Shown: positions 27,113 to 38,425, counted from the first letter of the stretch. The stretch is DNA of 51,694 nucleotides from an uncultured Paracoccaceae bacterium (GCA_938028765.1 CALIZF010000069.1:1-51694), one strand, 5' to 3'. Notes: generated by a model from the letters alone, not told the origin. Numbers and translations are program-made.

Positions 27113-28987
27113 ATGAAGCCCACCGACAACCCTGCAGATCCCTTCAAGAAGGCGCTGGCCGAGGCCACCCGGACGATGGCCGAGGACCGCGAGATGACGG
27201 TCACCTTCAGCGTCGATCCGCCGGGGATGACGAAGGAGGGGATGCGCCTGCCGCAGGTGTCGCGCCGCCTGACGAAGGACGAAATTCTGCTGGCGCGCGG
27301 CACCGCCGATGCCTTCGCGCTGCGCCGGCGCCACCACGACGAGGCGACGGCGGCGAAATATATGCCGCAGGGCCAGATGGCCCGCGACATCTACGAGGCG
27401 ATGGAAACCGCGCGCTGCGAGGCGGTCGGCGCCCGGACCATGCCCGGCACCGCGGGCAACATCGACGCCCGGATCGGGCACGAGGCCGAACGCAAGGGAT
27501 ACGCCCAGATCGCCCGGCCCGAGGATGCGCCGCTGCCGGTGGCGGCGGGCTATCTGGTTCGCCACCTCGCCACCGGGCGGCCGCTGCCCAAGGGTGCTGC
27601 GAATGTGATGGATCTGTGGCGCGGCTTCATCGAGGCGCAGGCGGGCGGGACGCTGGACGGGCTCGACGCCGCGCTGGACGATCAGGCCGCCTTCGCGCGG
27701 CTGACGCGCCAGGTGATCGCCGATCTCGGCTACGGCGATCAGCTGGGCGAGGACCCGGACGCCGAGGCGGACGACGCCGGCGAGGACACCGCCGAAGAGA
27801 CGGAGGAAGCGCCCGACAGCTCCGGCGAGGACGCCGACACCGACGAGGACGCGGAGGCCGACCCCGAACAGCGCCAGGACCGCCAGCAGGATGCCGCGCA
27901 GGCGCAGGTCGCGTCCGAGGACCTCGAGGACGACGCGCTGACCGAGGAAGCCGAACTGCCCGACGGCGAGGCGCCGCAGGAACCGCCGCCGCCCCCGCCC
28001 CATTCCGAGGCCGACCCCGATTACAAGGCCTTCGTCACCCAGTTCGACGAAGAGGTTGCGGCCGAGGACCTGGCCGAACCGGCCGAGCTCGAACGTCTGC
28101 GCGCCTACCTCGACCAGCAGCTCGAACCGCTCAAGGGCGCGGTCGCGCGGCTGGCCAACAAGCTGCAGCGCCGCCTTCAGGCACAGCAGAGCCGGTCGTG
28201 GGAATTCGACCGCGAGGAAGGAATCCTCGACGCCGGACGGCTGGCGCGGGTTGTGGCGAACCCGACCACGCCCCTGTCCTTCAAGGTCGAGAAGGACACC
28301 GAATTCCGCGACACCGTGGTGACGCTGCTTCTGGACAATTCGGGCTCGATGCGCGGGCGGCCCATCAGCATCGCCGCGATCTGCGCCGACGTTCTGGCGC
28401 GCACGCTGGAACGCTGCCAGGTGAAGGTCGAGATCCTCGGCTTCACCACCCGCGCCTGGAAGGGCGGGCAGAGCCGCGAGGCCTGGCTGGCCGCCGGCCG
28501 GCCGCTGTCGCCGGGGCGGCTGAACGACCTGCGCCACATCATCTACAAGTCGGCCGACGCGCCCTGGCGGCGGGCGCGCCGGAACCTCGGGCTGATGATG
28601 AAGGAAGGCCTGCTGAAGGAAAACATCGACGGCGAGGCGCTGGAATGGGCGCACCGCCGGATGCTGCGGCGGCCCGAGGTGCGCAAGATCCTGATGGTGA
28701 TCTCGGACGGCGCGCCGGTGGACGATTCGACCCTGTCGGTGAACGCGGCCAACTATCTCGAAAAGCACCTGCGCGACGTGATCGCGATGGTCGAACGGCG
28801 GAAGGCGGTGGAACTGATCGCCATCGGCATCGGCCACGACGTGACGCGGTATTACGATCGGGCCGTGACGATCACCGATGTCGAACAGCTGGCGGGCGCC
28901 ATCACCGAACAGCTTGCCGCGCTCTTCGACGCCGATCCGCGCAAGCGCGCGCGCGTGCTGGGCATTCGCCGGGTCGCCGCGCGATGA
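27113..28987 (+). CDS. cobT: Cobaltochelatase subunit CobT
   Basis: The 624-residue protein has the CobT plan. The N-terminal domain contains [20 protein letters not shown] near 45 and [19 protein letters not shown] near 100. A very acidic low-complexity linker follows (about residues 210-305, Asp/Glu-rich). The C-terminal von Willebrand A domain carries a MIDAS motif in [11 protein letters not shown] near 406 and continues with [15 protein letters not shown] and [12 protein letters not shown]. It partners CobS in ATP-driven cobalt insertion. ATG 27113 is used. The stop overlaps the next gene's ATG (ATGA at 28984), suggesting coupled translation with the aminopeptidase. Confidence 0.95.
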   Translation: MKPTDNPADPFKKALAEATRTMAEDREMTVTFSVDPPGMTKEGMRLPQVSRRLTKDEILLARGTADAFALRRRHHDEATAAKYMPQGQMARDIYEAMETARCEAVGARTMPGTAGNIDARIGHEAERKGYAQIARPEDAPLPVAAGYLVRHLATGRPLPKGAANVMDLWRGFIEAQAGGTLDGLDAALDDQAAFARLTRQVIADLGYGDQLGEDPDAEADDAGEDTAEETEEAPDSSGEDADTDEDAEADPEQRQDRQQDAAQAQVASEDLEDDALTEEAELPDGEAPQEPPPPPPHSEADPDYKAFVTQFDEEVAAEDLAEPAELERLRAYLDQQLEPLKGAVARLANKLQRRLQAQQSRSWEFDREEGILDAGRLARVVANPTTPLSFKVEKDTEFRDTVVTLLLDNSGSMRGRPISIAAICADVLARTLERCQVKVEILGFTTRAWKGGQSREAWLAAGRPLSPGRLNDLRHIIYKSADAPWRRARRNLGLMMKEGLLKENIDGEALEWAHRRMLRRPEVRKILMVISDGAPVDDSTLSVNAANYLEKHLRDVIAMVERRKAVELIAIGIGHDVTRYYDRAVTITDVEQLAGAITEQLAALFDADPRKRARVLGIRRVAAR

Positions 28988-30804
28988 CGCTGCAGTCCTT
29001 CGCCGCCGGGGCGCGCCCGGACCAGGGGCCGCCGCGGCTGGCCGCGCTGCGGGCGCATCTGGCGGCAGCGGGGCTGTCGGGCTTCCTTGTGCCGCGGGCC
29101 GACGCGCATCAGGGCGAATACGTCGCCCCGCGGGACGACCGTCTGGCCTGGCTGACCGGCTTCACCGGCTCGGCCGGGTTCTGCGTGGTGCTGCCCGATG
29201 CGGCCGGGCTGTTCGTGGACGGCCGCTATCGGCTGCAGGTGCGCGCGCAGGTGGATGCGGGGACCTTCACGCCCGTGGACTGGCCCGAGACGAGGCCGGG
29301 CCCCTGGATCCGCGACCGGCTGGCGGCGGGCGCCATCGGCTTCGACCCCTGGCTGCACACTGCAGACGAGATCGACCGGCTGCGCACCGACCTTGCCGGG
29401 CATCCCGTGACGCTCGCCCCCACGGCGAATGCGGTCGACGCGATCTGGCCGGACCAGCCGCCGCCCCCCGCCGCACCGGCGGTGCCCCACCCTGTCGAAC
29501 TGGCCGGCGCGCCGTCGGTCGAGAAGCGGGCGACGCTGGCGGCGGCGCTGCGTGCCGCCGGGCACCGGGCGGCGATCATCACGCTGCCCGATTCGCTCTG
29601 CTGGCTGCTGAACATCCGCGGGGCGGACGTGCCGCGGAACCCGGTCGTGCACGGCTTTGCCATCCTGCACGACGACGGGCGCGTGGCGGTTTTCGCCGAT
29701 CCGGGGAAGTTCGGGCCGGCGGTGCGCACGCATCTGGGCGCGGGCGTGGCCATCGCGCCGCCCGCGGCCTTCCTGCCCGCGCTGGCGGCCCTGACCGGCC
29801 CTGTGCGGGTGGACAAGGCCAGCGCGCCCCTTGCGGTGTCGCAGGCGCTCGAGGCTGCGGGCGTCGCCGTCGCCTGGGGCGACGATCCCTGCCGGCTGCC
29901 GAAGGCGCGCAAGACCCCTGCCGAACTCGACGGGATGCGCGCCGCGCACCGGCGCGACGGGGCGGCGGTCTGCGCCTTCCTCGCCTGGCTCGACACCGCC
30001 TGCGCCGCCGTCGCGGCAGGCGGGCCGCCGCTGACCGAGATCGACGTTGTCCGTGCGCTGGAGGCGCGGCGGCAGGCGACGGGCCGCCTGCACGACCTGA
30101 GCTTCGACACCATCTGCGGCGCGGGCCCGAACGGGGCGATCATCCACTACCGCGTGACCGACGAGACGAACCGCGCGCTGGAACCCGGCAGCCTTCTGCT
30201 GATCGACTCGGGCGGTCAGTATCAGGACGGCACCACCGACATCACCCGGACCGTGCCCGTGGGCGATCCCGGCGACGCGGCGCGGGCGGCCTATACCCGC
30301 GTCCTTCAGGGGCTGATCGCCATCAGCCGCCTGCGCTGGCCGAAGGGCCTTGCGGGGGTCCACCTCGACGCGATCGCGCGCTACCCCCTGTGGCTCGCGG
30401 GGCAGGACTACGACCACGGCACCGGCCACGGCGTGGGGGCCTTCCTCAGCGTGCACGAAGGGCCGCAGCGCCTGTCGCGGCTGTCGGACGTGCCGCTCGA
30501 GCCGGGAATGATCCTGTCGAACGAACCCGGCTATTACCGCCCCGGTGCCTTCGGGATCCGGCTGGAAAACCTGATCGCCGTGGCCGAGGCCCCGCCCCTG
30601 CCCGATGGCGACGATCGCGCGATGCTGTGCTTCGAGACGCTGACGCTGGCCCCGTTCGACCGGCGGCTGATCGTGGCGGGCGCGCTGTCGGATGCCGAGC
30701 GGGCGTGGCTGGACGGCTACCACGGGCGCGTGCTGGCCGAGGTGGGGCCAAGCCTCGAGGCGTCCGGTCAGGCATGGCTTGCCAGCGCCTGCGCGCCGCT
30801 GTGA
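28984..30804 (+). CDS. pepP: Aminopeptidase P family protein (Xaa-Pro aminopeptidase)
   Basis: The 606-residue protein has three parts: two creatinase-N-like domains ([20 protein letters not shown] at the start, [14 protein letters not shown] text near 57) and a C-terminal pita-bread metallopeptidase domain. Metal ligands can be read as Asp in LLIDSGGQY, Asp in GTTDITRTV, His in [11 protein letters not shown], Glu in ILSNEPGYY and Glu in RLENLIAV. This length is that of the large 'APP1' type found in eukaryotes and alphaproteobacteria. It removes N-terminal residues ahead of proline from cytoplasmic peptides. It starts inside the cobT stop codon. Confidence 0.92.
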   Translation: MTLQSFAAGARPDQGPPRLAALRAHLAAAGLSGFLVPRADAHQGEYVAPRDDRLAWLTGFTGSAGFCVVLPDAAGLFVDGRYRLQVRAQVDAGTFTPVDWPETRPGPWIRDRLAAGAIGFDPWLHTADEIDRLRTDLAGHPVTLAPTANAVDAIWPDQPPPPAAPAVPHPVELAGAPSVEKRATLAAALRAAGHRAAIITLPDSLCWLLNIRGADVPRNPVVHGFAILHDDGRVAVFADPGKFGPAVRTHLGAGVAIAPPAAFLPALAALTGPVRVDKASAPLAVSQALEAAGVAVAWGDDPCRLPKARKTPAELDGMRAAHRRDGAAVCAFLAWLDTACAAVAAGGPPLTEIDVVRALEARRQATGRLHDLSFDTICGAGPNGAIIHYRVTDETNRALEPGSLLLIDSGGQYQDGTTDITRTVPVGDPGDAARAAYTRVLQGLIAISRLRWPKGLAGVHLDAIARYPLWLAGQDYDHGTGHGVGAFLSVHEGPQRLSRLSDVPLEPGMILSNEPGYYRPGAFGIRLENLIAVAEAPPLPDGDDRAMLCFETLTLAPFDRRLIVAGALSDAERAWLDGYHGRVLAEVGPSLEASGQAWLASACAPL

Positions 30805-30830
30805 TATCGTCCGAAAACGGGGGGACGACG

Positions 30831-31172
30831 ATGGCAAGCGAAATCAGGGTCTATCGCGCGCCGGGCACCTGGGTGGTGCGCGCCGGCGACGCGGTGGTGG
30901 GGGAAAGCCGCAACGCGCTCGAACTGGTCGAGGGCGACCATGCGTCGGTGATCTACTTTCCGCGCGCGGACCTCGCGATGGCCTTCATCGAACCCTCGCC
31001 CACCACCTCCACCTGCCCGCGGAAGGGGCAGGCATCCTACTGGTCGATCGTCACGCCGGCCGGCACGATCCGCGATGCGGGATGGAGCTACGAGGACCCG
31101 AAGGAACCGGTCGCGCAGATCGCCGGCCACATCGCCTTCTACCCTGACAAGGTGACGGTGGAGCGCCTCTGA
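30831..31172 (+). CDS. DUF427 domain protein
   Basis: The 113-residue protein matches DUF427: a strand-rich start IRVYRAPGTWVVRAGDAVVGES, VIYFPRADLAMAFIEPS near 43, the CPRKGQASYWSIV turn near 62, and DPKEPVAQIAGHIAFYPDKV at the C-terminus. The family is widespread and small; its function has not been established. ATG 30831 follows a GGGGGGAC stretch. The TGATG overlap with the next gene indicates co-translation with the flavoenzyme. Confidence 0.85.
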   Translation: MASEIRVYRAPGTWVVRAGDAVVGESRNALELVEGDHASVIYFPRADLAMAFIEPSPTTSTCPRKGQASYWSIVTPAGTIRDAGWSYEDPKEPVAQIAGHIAFYPDKVTVERL

Positions 31173-32560
31173 TGCCCGCGCCCGCCACGCCGGCGGCTGT
31201 CGCGGCTGCGCTGGCCGCGCTCGAGGGCGTGCTGGGCGACCGGCTGGTGCGCACGGCCGCCGACCGCGACGCCCATGCGGCCAGCGAATCGCACATCCGC
31301 GCCGGCCGCCCGGACGCGGTCGCCTACCCGCGCACCACGGCCGAGGTGGCGGCGATCTGCGCGGCCTGTCATGCGCAAGGCGTGCCGGTGCAGGGCTGGG
31401 GTGCGGGAACCTCGCTCGAAGGCCACGCACTGGCGGCGGCGGGGGGCGTCACGGTCGATTTCCGGCTGATGGACGCCGTGCTGGAGGTGCGCCCCGAGGA
31501 CATGCTGGCGCGGGTCCAGCCGGGCGTAACACGCCGGCGGCTCGAGACGCATCTGCGCGCCACCGGGTTGATGTTCCCGGTCGATCCGGGCGCCGATGCC
31601 ACGCTTGGCGGGATGGCCGCGACGCGCGCCAGCGGAACCACCGCCGTGCGCTACGGCACGATGCGCGACAACGTCCGCGGGCTGCAGGTGGTGCTGGCGG
31701 ACGGGCGCGTGATCCGCACCGGCACCGGCGCGCCCAAGACCGCGGCCGGCTATGACCTGACGGCGCTGTTCGTCGGGTCCGAAGGCACGCTCGGCCTGAT
31801 CACGGAGCTGACGCTGCGCCTGCACGGCCAGCCCGAGGCGGTGGCGACAGCCGTCTGCGCCTTCCCCGCCCTCGATGCGGCCGTGGCGGCGGTGACCGAG
31901 GCGATCCAGACCGGCATCCCGATGGCGCGGATCGAGTTCCTCGACACCGAGTCGGTGCGCGCCGTCAACGCCCACGCCGGCCTGTCGCTGCCGCTCGCGC
32001 CGCTTCTCATGGTCGAGTTCCACGGCTCGCCCGCCGGGGTCGGCGAACAGTCCGCGCGCTTCGCCGCCATCGCGGCCGGCCACGGCGCCGCCGGCCTCGA
32101 ACGGGCAGAGCGGCCCGAGGACCGCAGCCGCCTGTGGCGCGCCCGGCACGACGCCTATCCGGCGATCCGCGCGCTGCGGCCGGGGTCTGAGGCGGTGGTG
32201 ACCGATGTCTGCGTCCCGATCGCGGCGCTCGCCGCGGCGGTGGCGGAAACGGCGGCCGACATCGCGGCATCGGGCATCCCCGGCCCCATCCTTGGCCATG
32301 TGGGCGACGGCAACTTCCACGCCATCCTGCTCTACGACGCCGCCTCGGCGGCCGAGGCGGCGGCTGTCAGGGGCCTGATCGCCCGCATGGCTGACCGCGC
32401 GCTGCGGCTCGGCGGCACGGTCACGGGGGAACACGGCATCGGGATCGGCAAGCGCGCGTGGATGGCGGCCGAACACGGTGAGGGCTGGGCGCTCATGGGC
32501 GCGCTCAAGGCGGCGCTCGACCCCGCCGGGATCCTGAACCCCGGCAAGCTGGTGCCCTAG
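31172..32560 (+). CDS. FAD-linked oxidase, D-lactate dehydrogenase (cytochrome) type
   Basis: The 462-residue protein has the PCMH-type FAD domain: VAYPRTTAEVAAICAACH near 47, then VQGWGAGTSLEGHAL, VDPGADATLGGMAATRASGT and YDLTALFVGSEGTLGLI. The FAD-oxidase C-terminal domain follows, with LGHVGDGNFHAILL near 372 and TVTGEHGIGIGKRAW near 415. This is the GlcD/DLD family that oxidises D-2-hydroxyacids and passes electrons to cytochrome c or quinone. D-lactate is the most likely substrate by overall pattern; glycolate (GlcD alone) is less likely because glcE/glcF are not present. It is convergent with the desaturase-fold gene; the two stops share bases. Confidence 0.87.
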   Translation: MPAPATPAAVAAALAALEGVLGDRLVRTAADRDAHAASESHIRAGRPDAVAYPRTTAEVAAICAACHAQGVPVQGWGAGTSLEGHALAAAGGVTVDFRLMDAVLEVRPEDMLARVQPGVTRRRLETHLRATGLMFPVDPGADATLGGMAATRASGTTAVRYGTMRDNVRGLQVVLADGRVIRTGTGAPKTAAGYDLTALFVGSEGTLGLITELTLRLHGQPEAVATAVCAFPALDAAVAAVTEAIQTGIPMARIEFLDTESVRAVNAHAGLSLPLAPLLMVEFHGSPAGVGEQSARFAAIAAGHGAAGLERAERPEDRSRLWRARHDAYPAIRALRPGSEAVVTDVCVPIAALAAAVAETAADIAASGIPGPILGHVGDGNFHAILLYDAASAAEAAAVRGLIARMADRALRLGGTVTGEHGIGIGKRAWMAAEHGEGWALMGALKAALDPAGILNPGKLVP

Positions 32561-33456
32561 CGCGCGGCCCGCCAGGCATCGCGCGCGACGGCGGGATAGC
32601 TGTCCGCGGTCACCTTCAGGTGCGGCGCGGCCAGGCGGTGCAGGTCGGGCAGACGGTGGAAAGGGACCGCAGGCATCGCGTGGTGTTCGGCGTGATAGGG
32701 CATGTTCCAGGCGAGCCGCCGCACCAGCCGCGAGGCGAGCGTAGTGCGCGAATTGGCGAACATGTCGGGCACGAAGGGGCAGCCGCCATGTTCGGCCAGA
32801 AGATAGACCCGCAGGAACGGCTGCCCCAGCAGTGCGGGCAGGACCCAGACCCAGACCAGCACCGCAGATCCCGCCACGACCGACACCGCCGCCAGCGCGG
32901 CATAGCCCGCCAGCATCGCCCGCGCCTCGGCCCGGATCCGACCAGCCAGCCGCGGCGGCACGAAGTCCTCGGGCGCGCCGCGCAGCGCGTTGCGCAAGAG
33001 CACCCGCACCGCCCCCCACCACACCGGCAGGCCGGTGCAGTGCCAGACCAGTGCCGCCTTCGTCGCGGGCTTCGGGCTGGCCAGTTCGGGGTCGCGGGCA
33101 GGGTCCTGCGTGAAGCGGTGGTGCGCGAAATGATAGGCGCGGAACCACTCGGGAGGCAGGAGCAGCACGAACCCCGCAAAGGCCGCCAGCGCGTCGTTCA
33201 GGGCGCGCGTGGCGAAGGGGGTCCGATGGCTCGCCTCGTGCATCGCCGTGAACAGGAAGACGACCAGCACCCCCTGCGGCAGCAGCAACAGCCACCACCC
33301 CGGCGCCCCTGCCGCGATCAGGCCGCCGAGGGCCGCGATCAGCCCGAGGTGCCAGGCGGCCTGCCGCAGCCCCGGTCCGTCGGCAGTCCGCACGAGATCC
33401 GCCCGCACCTCGGCAGGCAGACCGGCCACGAACGCCCGGTGATCGCCGCCCGTCAT
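32557..33456 (-). CDS. Fatty acid desaturase-superfamily membrane protein
   Basis: The 299-residue protein has the eight-His di-iron pattern: HEASHRT near 76, HFAHHRFTQDPARD near 112-125 and HAEHHAMPAVPFHRLP near 255-270. Four or so hydrophobic helices surround these. The layout resembles beta-carotene ketolase/hydroxylase-like and acyl-lipid desaturases; the substrate cannot be assigned. ATG 33454-33456 (MTGGDHRAFVAGL) overlaps the glycosyltransferase stop by an ATGA. The pair may modify a lipid together. A longer in-frame reading through the glycosyltransferase is an artefact of GC richness. Confidence 0.83.
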   Translation of the reverse strand: MTGGDHRAFVAGLPAEVRADLVRTADGPGLRQAAWHLGLIAALGGLIAAGAPGWWLLLLPQGVLVVFLFTAMHEASHRTPFATRALNDALAAFAGFVLLLPPEWFRAYHFAHHRFTQDPARDPELASPKPATKAALVWHCTGLPVWWGAVRVLLRNALRGAPEDFVPPRLAGRIRAEARAMLAGYAALAAVSVVAGSAVLVWVWVLPALLGQPFLRVYLLAEHGGCPFVPDMFANSRTTLASRLVRRLAWNMPYHAEHHAMPAVPFHRLPDLHRLAAPHLKVTADSYPAVARDAWRAAR

Positions 33457-34301
33457 CGCCCCCGCCCCCATCCGTCCGGCGCGCGCCAGACCGGCAGCCG
33501 CGTGGCCGCCGCGACCGCCGCATAGGCCGCGAACCCCGCCGGATCCGCCAGCGCCAGCCGCATCAGCCGCCCGGGCGCCGGCGCGGTCGGCTCGGCCAGC
33601 CCCGGCAGCGCGGGGAACAGCGCCGCGATCTGCCGGTTGCCGGCATCCTGCCGCCGCCGCACCCGGACGAGCGGCCCGAAGCCTTCCGTCACCGGCCAGT
33701 CGTAGGCCGCCGCCACCCCGTGCCGCTCCGCCGCGGCGAAGTTCTGCCGCACGAAGATGTCGTCGCCAATGATCGCCGGAAAGGCGCCCCACCGCGCCCG
33801 CCCGGCCGCGTTCACCGCAAAGACCCCGAACCCCGGAACGCCGTCCGCCACGAAGGGCAGCCGCGCCCAGAACCGCGCATAGGCGCGCGAGACCGCGCTT
33901 CGCGCGCGCGGGATCCGCGGCCGCCCGCCGGCATAGGCCGCCTCCGGCCGGTCCAGCGCCGCCGCAAGGGCGGCCAGAAGCGGCGGCGAGACCCGCACAT
34001 CGGCATCGAGATAGACCCGAATCCCCGGCTCCAGCCCCGCCTCGGCCGCATTCAGCGCCCCGGTCTTGCCGACCGCCGGAAGGTCCAGCACCGTCAGCCC
34101 CCAGCCCCGCGCCGCGAAGGCCGCCGCACGCGCCCGTGCCTCGGCCGCCGTCCCGTCGCGGCAGCCGTTCGCCGCCACCACGACCCCGACCGCCCGCCCG
34201 GGATCGTCCGACGCCGCCAGCGCGTCGAGGCAGGGGCCGATGAAGCCCTCCTCGTCATGCGCCGGCACGATCACCGTCACGGCTTCGACTGCCCGCTCCA
34301 T
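33453..34301 (-). CDS. Family 2 glycosyltransferase
   Basis: The 282-residue protein has a GT-A fold: VTVIVPAHDEEGFIGPCLDAL at the N-terminus, VVVAANGCRDGTAAEAR near 42, GKTGALNAAEAG near 78 and the metal-binding DXD motif in VYLDADVRVSP near 95. The loop GVFAVNAAGRARWGAFP near 160-176 and IIGDDIFVRQNF with its Asp pair would hold the acceptor-side acid. It is probably cytoplasmic, adding a sugar to a lipid or polysaccharide. ATG 34299-34301 was preferred to one 45 bp upstream, which adds a non-conserved Pro/Arg tail. The 3' end overlaps the desaturase-fold gene. Confidence 0.82.
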   Translation of the reverse strand: MERAVEAVTVIVPAHDEEGFIGPCLDALAASDDPGRAVGVVVAANGCRDGTAAEARARAAAFAARGWGLTVLDLPAVGKTGALNAAEAGLEPGIRVYLDADVRVSPPLLAALAAALDRPEAAYAGGRPRIPRARSAVSRAYARFWARLPFVADGVPGFGVFAVNAAGRARWGAFPAIIGDDIFVRQNFAAAERHGVAAAYDWPVTEGFGPLVRVRRRQDAGNRQIAALFPALPGLAEPTAPAPGRLMRLALADPAGFAAYAAVAAATRLPVWRAPDGWGRGR

Positions 34302-34679
34302 CGGTCGGGAACGCTCCGGGTTCCGGGGCGGCACGGCCGGGTGCACGCCGCTCTGCAGCCTATCGCCGGTCGGCGCAATGCGGAAGCCTTCAGATCAGCC
34401 CGCTGCCGTCTTCCGTCTCCGGACATCCCGGGGTCCGGGGCGGCGCCCGGGGACGGACGGCGGGCCCGGACCCGGCGGCAGGGGCCCGCGTGCCGAAGGC
34501 CGCGGCGCATTCGGTCGCGCGCCACCTGCCCGCGCCCGCGGCACCATCCCGCCCGCCGGGGCCGGGATGAACCGCCGTGCCGACTCGGGACCCGCGCCGT
34601 GGCGGCGCAGCACACCGGGCAAGATGCCTCCGGCAAACCCAATGCGGTTCGCACTCGTCAGATGGCCGCGCCGGGCGGC
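34302..34679. other. Gene-free GC-rich stretch upstream of the glycosyltransferase
   Basis: I see no gene here on either strand. Open frames exist only because of GC bias and resemble no family. On the minus strand the segment continues the direction of the adjacent IS110-like remnant and could be its further-decayed C-terminal part; short Arg/Pro-rich translations give no clear match. The promoter of the glycosyltransferase-desaturase pair must lie near its lower end, but no convincing -35/-10 pair was found. Confidence 0.5.
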
Positions 34680-35084
34680 GATGGCCGCGTGCGCTGCCGG
34701 ATCGGATGCGCCCGGACCCGAACGTCGATCGCCGCCCCCGGGTCTCTTTGCTGTTCACCGGCACGGGGCGCATCGTCGGCCTCTGCGCCGCCCCGCAAAT
34801 CGTCGCGGCATCGGCGGGATCGTTTGCCCGCGCGTCACGCAAGGCTAGACGCAGGCGGGCGGGACGCGCCGAACCTCGTGGCCCGGCCTGCCGATCTCGC
34901 GGCCCCGGAAGCGCGCTACCACGGGCTTCCACCGGAAGACACAACAGGGCAGATGGGCGAAAAACTCCGGGACACGGGCGCGCCGGACCTTCCGGCGCAA
35001 GACCGCCCGACCGACGCCGTCGGCACCATCCAGCTAAAACACGTCCTTCGCCAGATCGAGCCCGACCGAGACGATGTCCGACAG
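34680..35084 (-). pseudogene. IS110-family transposase remnant (N-terminal part)
   Basis: On the minus strand from about 35084 the translation reads SDIVSVGLDLAKDVF, a stop (TAG), then LDGADGVGRAVLRRKVRRAR, PEFFAHLP and GHEVRRVPPACV, another stop. It then continues as ANDPADAATIC, AAQRPTMRPVPVNSKE and, in another frame, AHPIRQRTRP. This is the order of the IS110 DEDD transposase N-terminus (GLDLAK, VLRR-L-R, GHEVR--PP-YV, KNDAADAEAICEA, RPTMRFVPVKS, R-LL-RQRT). At least two in-frame stops and one frame change make it dead. The centre of the usual 'MEACASAHHW' segment is also lost. No clear ends or target duplication were seen. 35085-35254, up to the ftsK stop, holds nothing else recognisable. 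Confidence 0.75.
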
Positions 35085-35254
35085 ACCGTCCTCGTCACGG
35101 GCCCCGACAGAACCACCCCGGCGCACGGATGCCGTCGCGGGGCGCACGTATCGCGAGAGCCTCGTCGCAGCCCAGCCGACGCGGGCATGTTCCATCGGCT
35201 CGCGGCGGATCGAGGAAATCACCCGCGGGCAACTGCGCCGGCAGGGAACAGCCC

Positions 35255-38200
35255 TCACCCCTCCGGCACCAGGATCTCGCGCTTGCCGACATGGTTTGCC
35301 CGCGTGACCACGCCCCGGTCCTCCATCTGCTCCACCAGCCGCGCGGCCTTGTTGTAGCCGATGCCGAGCTTGCGCTGGATGTAGCTGGTCGAGCACTTGC
35401 GGTCCTTGGCGACGATCGCCACCGCCTGGTCGTAGAGCGCATCGTCGCTGCCCTCGGACGACAGCCCCAGGACCTGGTCGATCTCGCCCGCCCTGTCCTC
35501 GTCCGGGCCGTCGACCACGCCCGACATGTAGGCAGGCGGGCCGAACGACTTGAGGTGGTTGACGATCTCTTCCACCTCCTCGTCCGACACGAAGGGCCCG
35601 TGGATGCGGGTGATCCTCGAGCCGCCGGCCATGTAGAGCATGTCGCCCTGGCCCAGCAGCTGCTCGGCCCCCTGCTCGCCAAGGATGGTGCGGCTGTCGA
35701 TCTTGGACGTCACCTGGAACGAGATACGGGTAGGGAAATTGGCCTTGATCGTGCCGGTGATGACATCGACCGAGGGGCGCTGCGTCGCCATGATGAGGTG
35801 AATGCCCGAGGCGCGCGCCATCTGGGCGAGGCGCTGGATGCAGGCCTCGATCTCTTTCCCCGCGACCATCATCAGATCGGCCATCTCGTCCACGACGACG
35901 ACGATCCAGGGCAGCGCCTTCGGCTCGAACTCCTCGGTCTCGAACACGGGATCGCCGGTCTCGTCGTCGAAACCCGTCTGCACGGTGCGGCGGAACATCT
36001 CGCCGGCCTCGAGCGCCTCGCGCACGCGGCCGTTGTAGCCCTCGATGTTGCGCACGCCCATGCGCGACATCTTGCGGTAGCGCTCCTCCATCTCGGACAC
36101 GACCCATTTGAGCGCCACCACGGCCTTCTTCGGATCGGTGACGACCGGCGACAGCAGGTGCGGGATGCCGTCATAGACGCTGAGTTCCAGCATCTTGGGG
36201 TCGATCATGATGAGCCGGCATTCCTCGGGCGTCAGCTTGTAGAGAAGCGACAGGATCATCGTGTTGATCGCCACCGACTTGCCCGACCCGGTGGTGCCCG
36301 CGATCAGCAGGTGGGGCATCTTGGCAAGGTTGGCGACGACCGGCGCCCCCCCGATGTCCTTGCCGAGCGCGAGCGGCAGGCGCATCTGGGTGTCGCCGAA
36401 GTCGCGATGCCCGAGGATTTCGCGCAGGAACACCTTCTCGCGCACGGCGTTCGGCAGTTCGATGCCGATGACGGACCGGCCGGGGACGGTGGACACGCGG
36501 GCCGAAAGGGCCGACATCGACCGCGCGATGTCGTCGGCAAGGCCGATTACGCGAGACGCCTTGAGGCCCGGCGCGGGCTCGAGTTCGTACATCGTCACGA
36601 CCGGGCCGGGGCGGACCGACACGATCTCGCCCTTCACGCCGTAGTCGTCCAGCACGTTTTCCAGCATCCGGGCGTTTTCCTCGAGCGCCTCGTGCGACAG
36701 CTGGGCGCGCGGGCCGGCCTCGGGCGCGCGCAGCAGACCAAGCGGCGGGGGCCGATAGGCGGCGTCGGGATCGTCGAAGCGCAGCGCGGGCTGCGCCTCG
36801 GCCTGGGCCTGGCGCGACGGGGCGCGGGGGGTCACCGCAGGCGGCACGACGCGGGGTGCTGCCGCCTCGGCCCTTGGCGCAGGGCGCGGCGGGGCGGCCG
36901 CGGGACGGGCGGCGGGTGCGGGCGCAGGCGCGGGCATCGGCGCGGGCGCGGGCATGGGTGCGGGCGCGATGTCGGAGGGCCAGTCGTCCTCGACCGCGTC
37001 GGGTTCGGGCATGGCAACGCGCATGGCGACGGGCCGCGGCGGTTCGGGCTGACGGGCGGCAGCGGCAGGCGGCGCGGCCGGGGCCGGGCGCGGTGCCGCG
37101 GGCGCAGCACGAGGGCCGACCACCAGCGGCTGCGGCCGCAGCAGGCGCGACACCGGCGGTTCGGACCGCGCGACGGGCCGCGGCAGGGTGGGCGCGCCGG
37201 GCGTGCCGCGCACGCGCGCCCGGATCACGTCCGAGATGCGCGCGCGGATCCGCTCGGCGTCGGGCAGGTCGGCCGCGGGGGCCCGGGGTTCCGGCGCCGG
37301 CGCCTGCACTTCGGCCGGACGGCGGACCAGGCCAGGCACCAGCGCCATCAGGCCCCGCGGGCCGCTCGGCTCGGTCCGCGGGGGGGCACGCAGCGGCTCG
37401 GGCCGCAGCGCCGCGGCGTGGGGTGCAGGGTCGGATTGGTGCTGCGCGGCAGGGTCCGCCCGGCCGGCGGGCGGGTCAGCCACGATCGCAACCCGACCGC
37501 GCAGGGGGCTGGCCAGCGGCTCGGGTGCCGCGAAGGCATCCCCGGCCGGCGCGGCGGCGGCGCGCGCGGAACGGCGGTCGGCCGCCCGTGCGGCCGCACG
37601 GGCGGCGGCGCCGGCAGCGGCGCCGGCACCGGCAAGGCCGAGGCTGCCGGCCCCCCGCAGGCCGGCCTGCGCCCCCCTCGCGGCCGCCGCGCTGCCACGG
37701 GCCGCCCGGCGCAGGCCCGCCGCGGCCCCCGTCACAGCCAGCACCGCCGCGCGCGCAACGCCGCGCGCGGCCAGTCGGATCGCCGCCACGACCCCGGCGT
37801 AGGCCACGATCAGCCCGACGATCAGGAACCGCGCCACCGCGCGCAGCTCCGCCACATCGAACCCCAGCACGAAAGCCCAGATCGCCAGCATCCCGGCCAG
37901 CGACAGGACCGACACGACCTTGAGCCACGCCCCTGCATCGACCGGCGACACGCCCAGCAGCGCCCCCAGAACCGTGTCGCCGAAGAGGCCGCCGAGACCG
38001 AAAGCATGAGGCCAGAGCGGACCCGGCGGATTCGTGGCCGCGAAGACCGCGGCGACGGCCAGCGCGATCAACGCGAAGATCAGGCGCGATACCGCCCGGT
38101 CCGCCCCGATGTGGAGCAGGAAGCGCAGGCCCCAGCCCGCCAGCAGCACCGGCAGGCCCCACGCCGCCTGCCCCCCGATGATGACGAGGGTCGAGGCCAC

Positions 38201-38416
38201 TGCAGCCCCCCCGCGGCCGAGCGCATTCGACACCGGCGCGTCGGTCTCCACCATCCAGCCCGGATCGCCGGGCGCGTAGGTCAGAAGCATCAGCGCCGCC
38301 GCCCCCGCCAGCGCCAGCAGGACCAGGCCGATCAGCTCGCGCCCCCGCTTTTCCAGCGCCGCCTGCAGCGACTGGTCGATCAGGGGATCGCGCCGCCGTG
38401 TCTGGTAGGTCGCCAT
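35255..38416 (-). CDS. ftsK: DNA translocase FtsK
   Basis: The 1053-residue protein anchors at the division septum and pumps DNA to resolve chromosome dimers. In order: four to five transmembrane helices (about residues 30-200), a long Ala/Pro/Arg-rich linker (about 215-560) with [13 protein letters not shown] repeats, then the alpha/beta RecA-like motor with Walker [13 protein letters not shown] near 706 and Walker [14 protein letters not shown] near 845. The C-terminal gamma winged helix (last ~65 residues: [22 protein letters not shown]) reads KOPS sites. The stop is at 35255. The DapC-like gene starts upstream in the same direction with only a 9-bp gap, suggesting one transcript. Confidence 0.95.
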   Translation of the reverse strand: MATYQTRRRDPLIDQSLQAALEKRGRELIGLVLLALAGAAALMLLTYAPGDPGWMVETDAPVSNALGRGGAAVASTLVIIGGQAAWGLPVLLAGWGLRFLLHIGADRAVSRLIFALIALAVAAVFAATNPPGPLWPHAFGLGGLFGDTVLGALLGVSPVDAGAWLKVVSVLSLAGMLAIWAFVLGFDVAELRAVARFLIVGLIVAYAGVVAAIRLAARGVARAAVLAVTGAAAGLRRAARGSAAAARGAQAGLRGAGSLGLAGAGAAAGAAARAAARAADRRSARAAAAPAGDAFAAPEPLASPLRGRVAIVADPPAGRADPAAQHQSDPAPHAAALRPEPLRAPPRTEPSGPRGLMALVPGLVRRPAEVQAPAPEPRAPAADLPDAERIRARISDVIRARVRGTPGAPTLPRPVARSEPPVSRLLRPQPLVVGPRAAPAAPRPAPAAPPAAAARQPEPPRPVAMRVAMPEPDAVEDDWPSDIAPAPMPAPAPMPAPAPAPAARPAAAPPRPAPRAEAAAPRVVPPAVTPRAPSRQAQAEAQPALRFDDPDAAYRPPPLGLLRAPEAGPRAQLSHEALEENARMLENVLDDYGVKGEIVSVRPGPVVTMYELEPAPGLKASRVIGLADDIARSMSALSARVSTVPGRSVIGIELPNAVREKVFLREILGHRDFGDTQMRLPLALGKDIGGAPVVANLAKMPHLLIAGTTGSGKSVAINTMILSLLYKLTPEECRLIMIDPKMLELSVYDGIPHLLSPVVTDPKKAVVALKWVVSEMEERYRKMSRMGVRNIEGYNGRVREALEAGEMFRRTVQTGFDDETGDPVFETEEFEPKALPWIVVVVDEMADLMMVAGKEIEACIQRLAQMARASGIHLIMATQRPSVDVITGTIKANFPTRISFQVTSKIDSRTILGEQGAEQLLGQGDMLYMAGGSRITRIHGPFVSDEEVEEIVNHLKSFGPPAYMSGVVDGPDEDRAGEIDQVLGLSSEGSDDALYDQAVAIVAKDRKCSTSYIQRKLGIGYNKAARLVEQMEDRGVVTRANHVGKREILVPEG

Positions 38417-38425
38417 GCCGTCACC

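Noticed and set aside
26818..28983. Upstream extension of the aminopeptidase frame through cobT
   Set aside because: The family N-terminus begins at ATG 28984; the extension is the +1 shadow of cobT.
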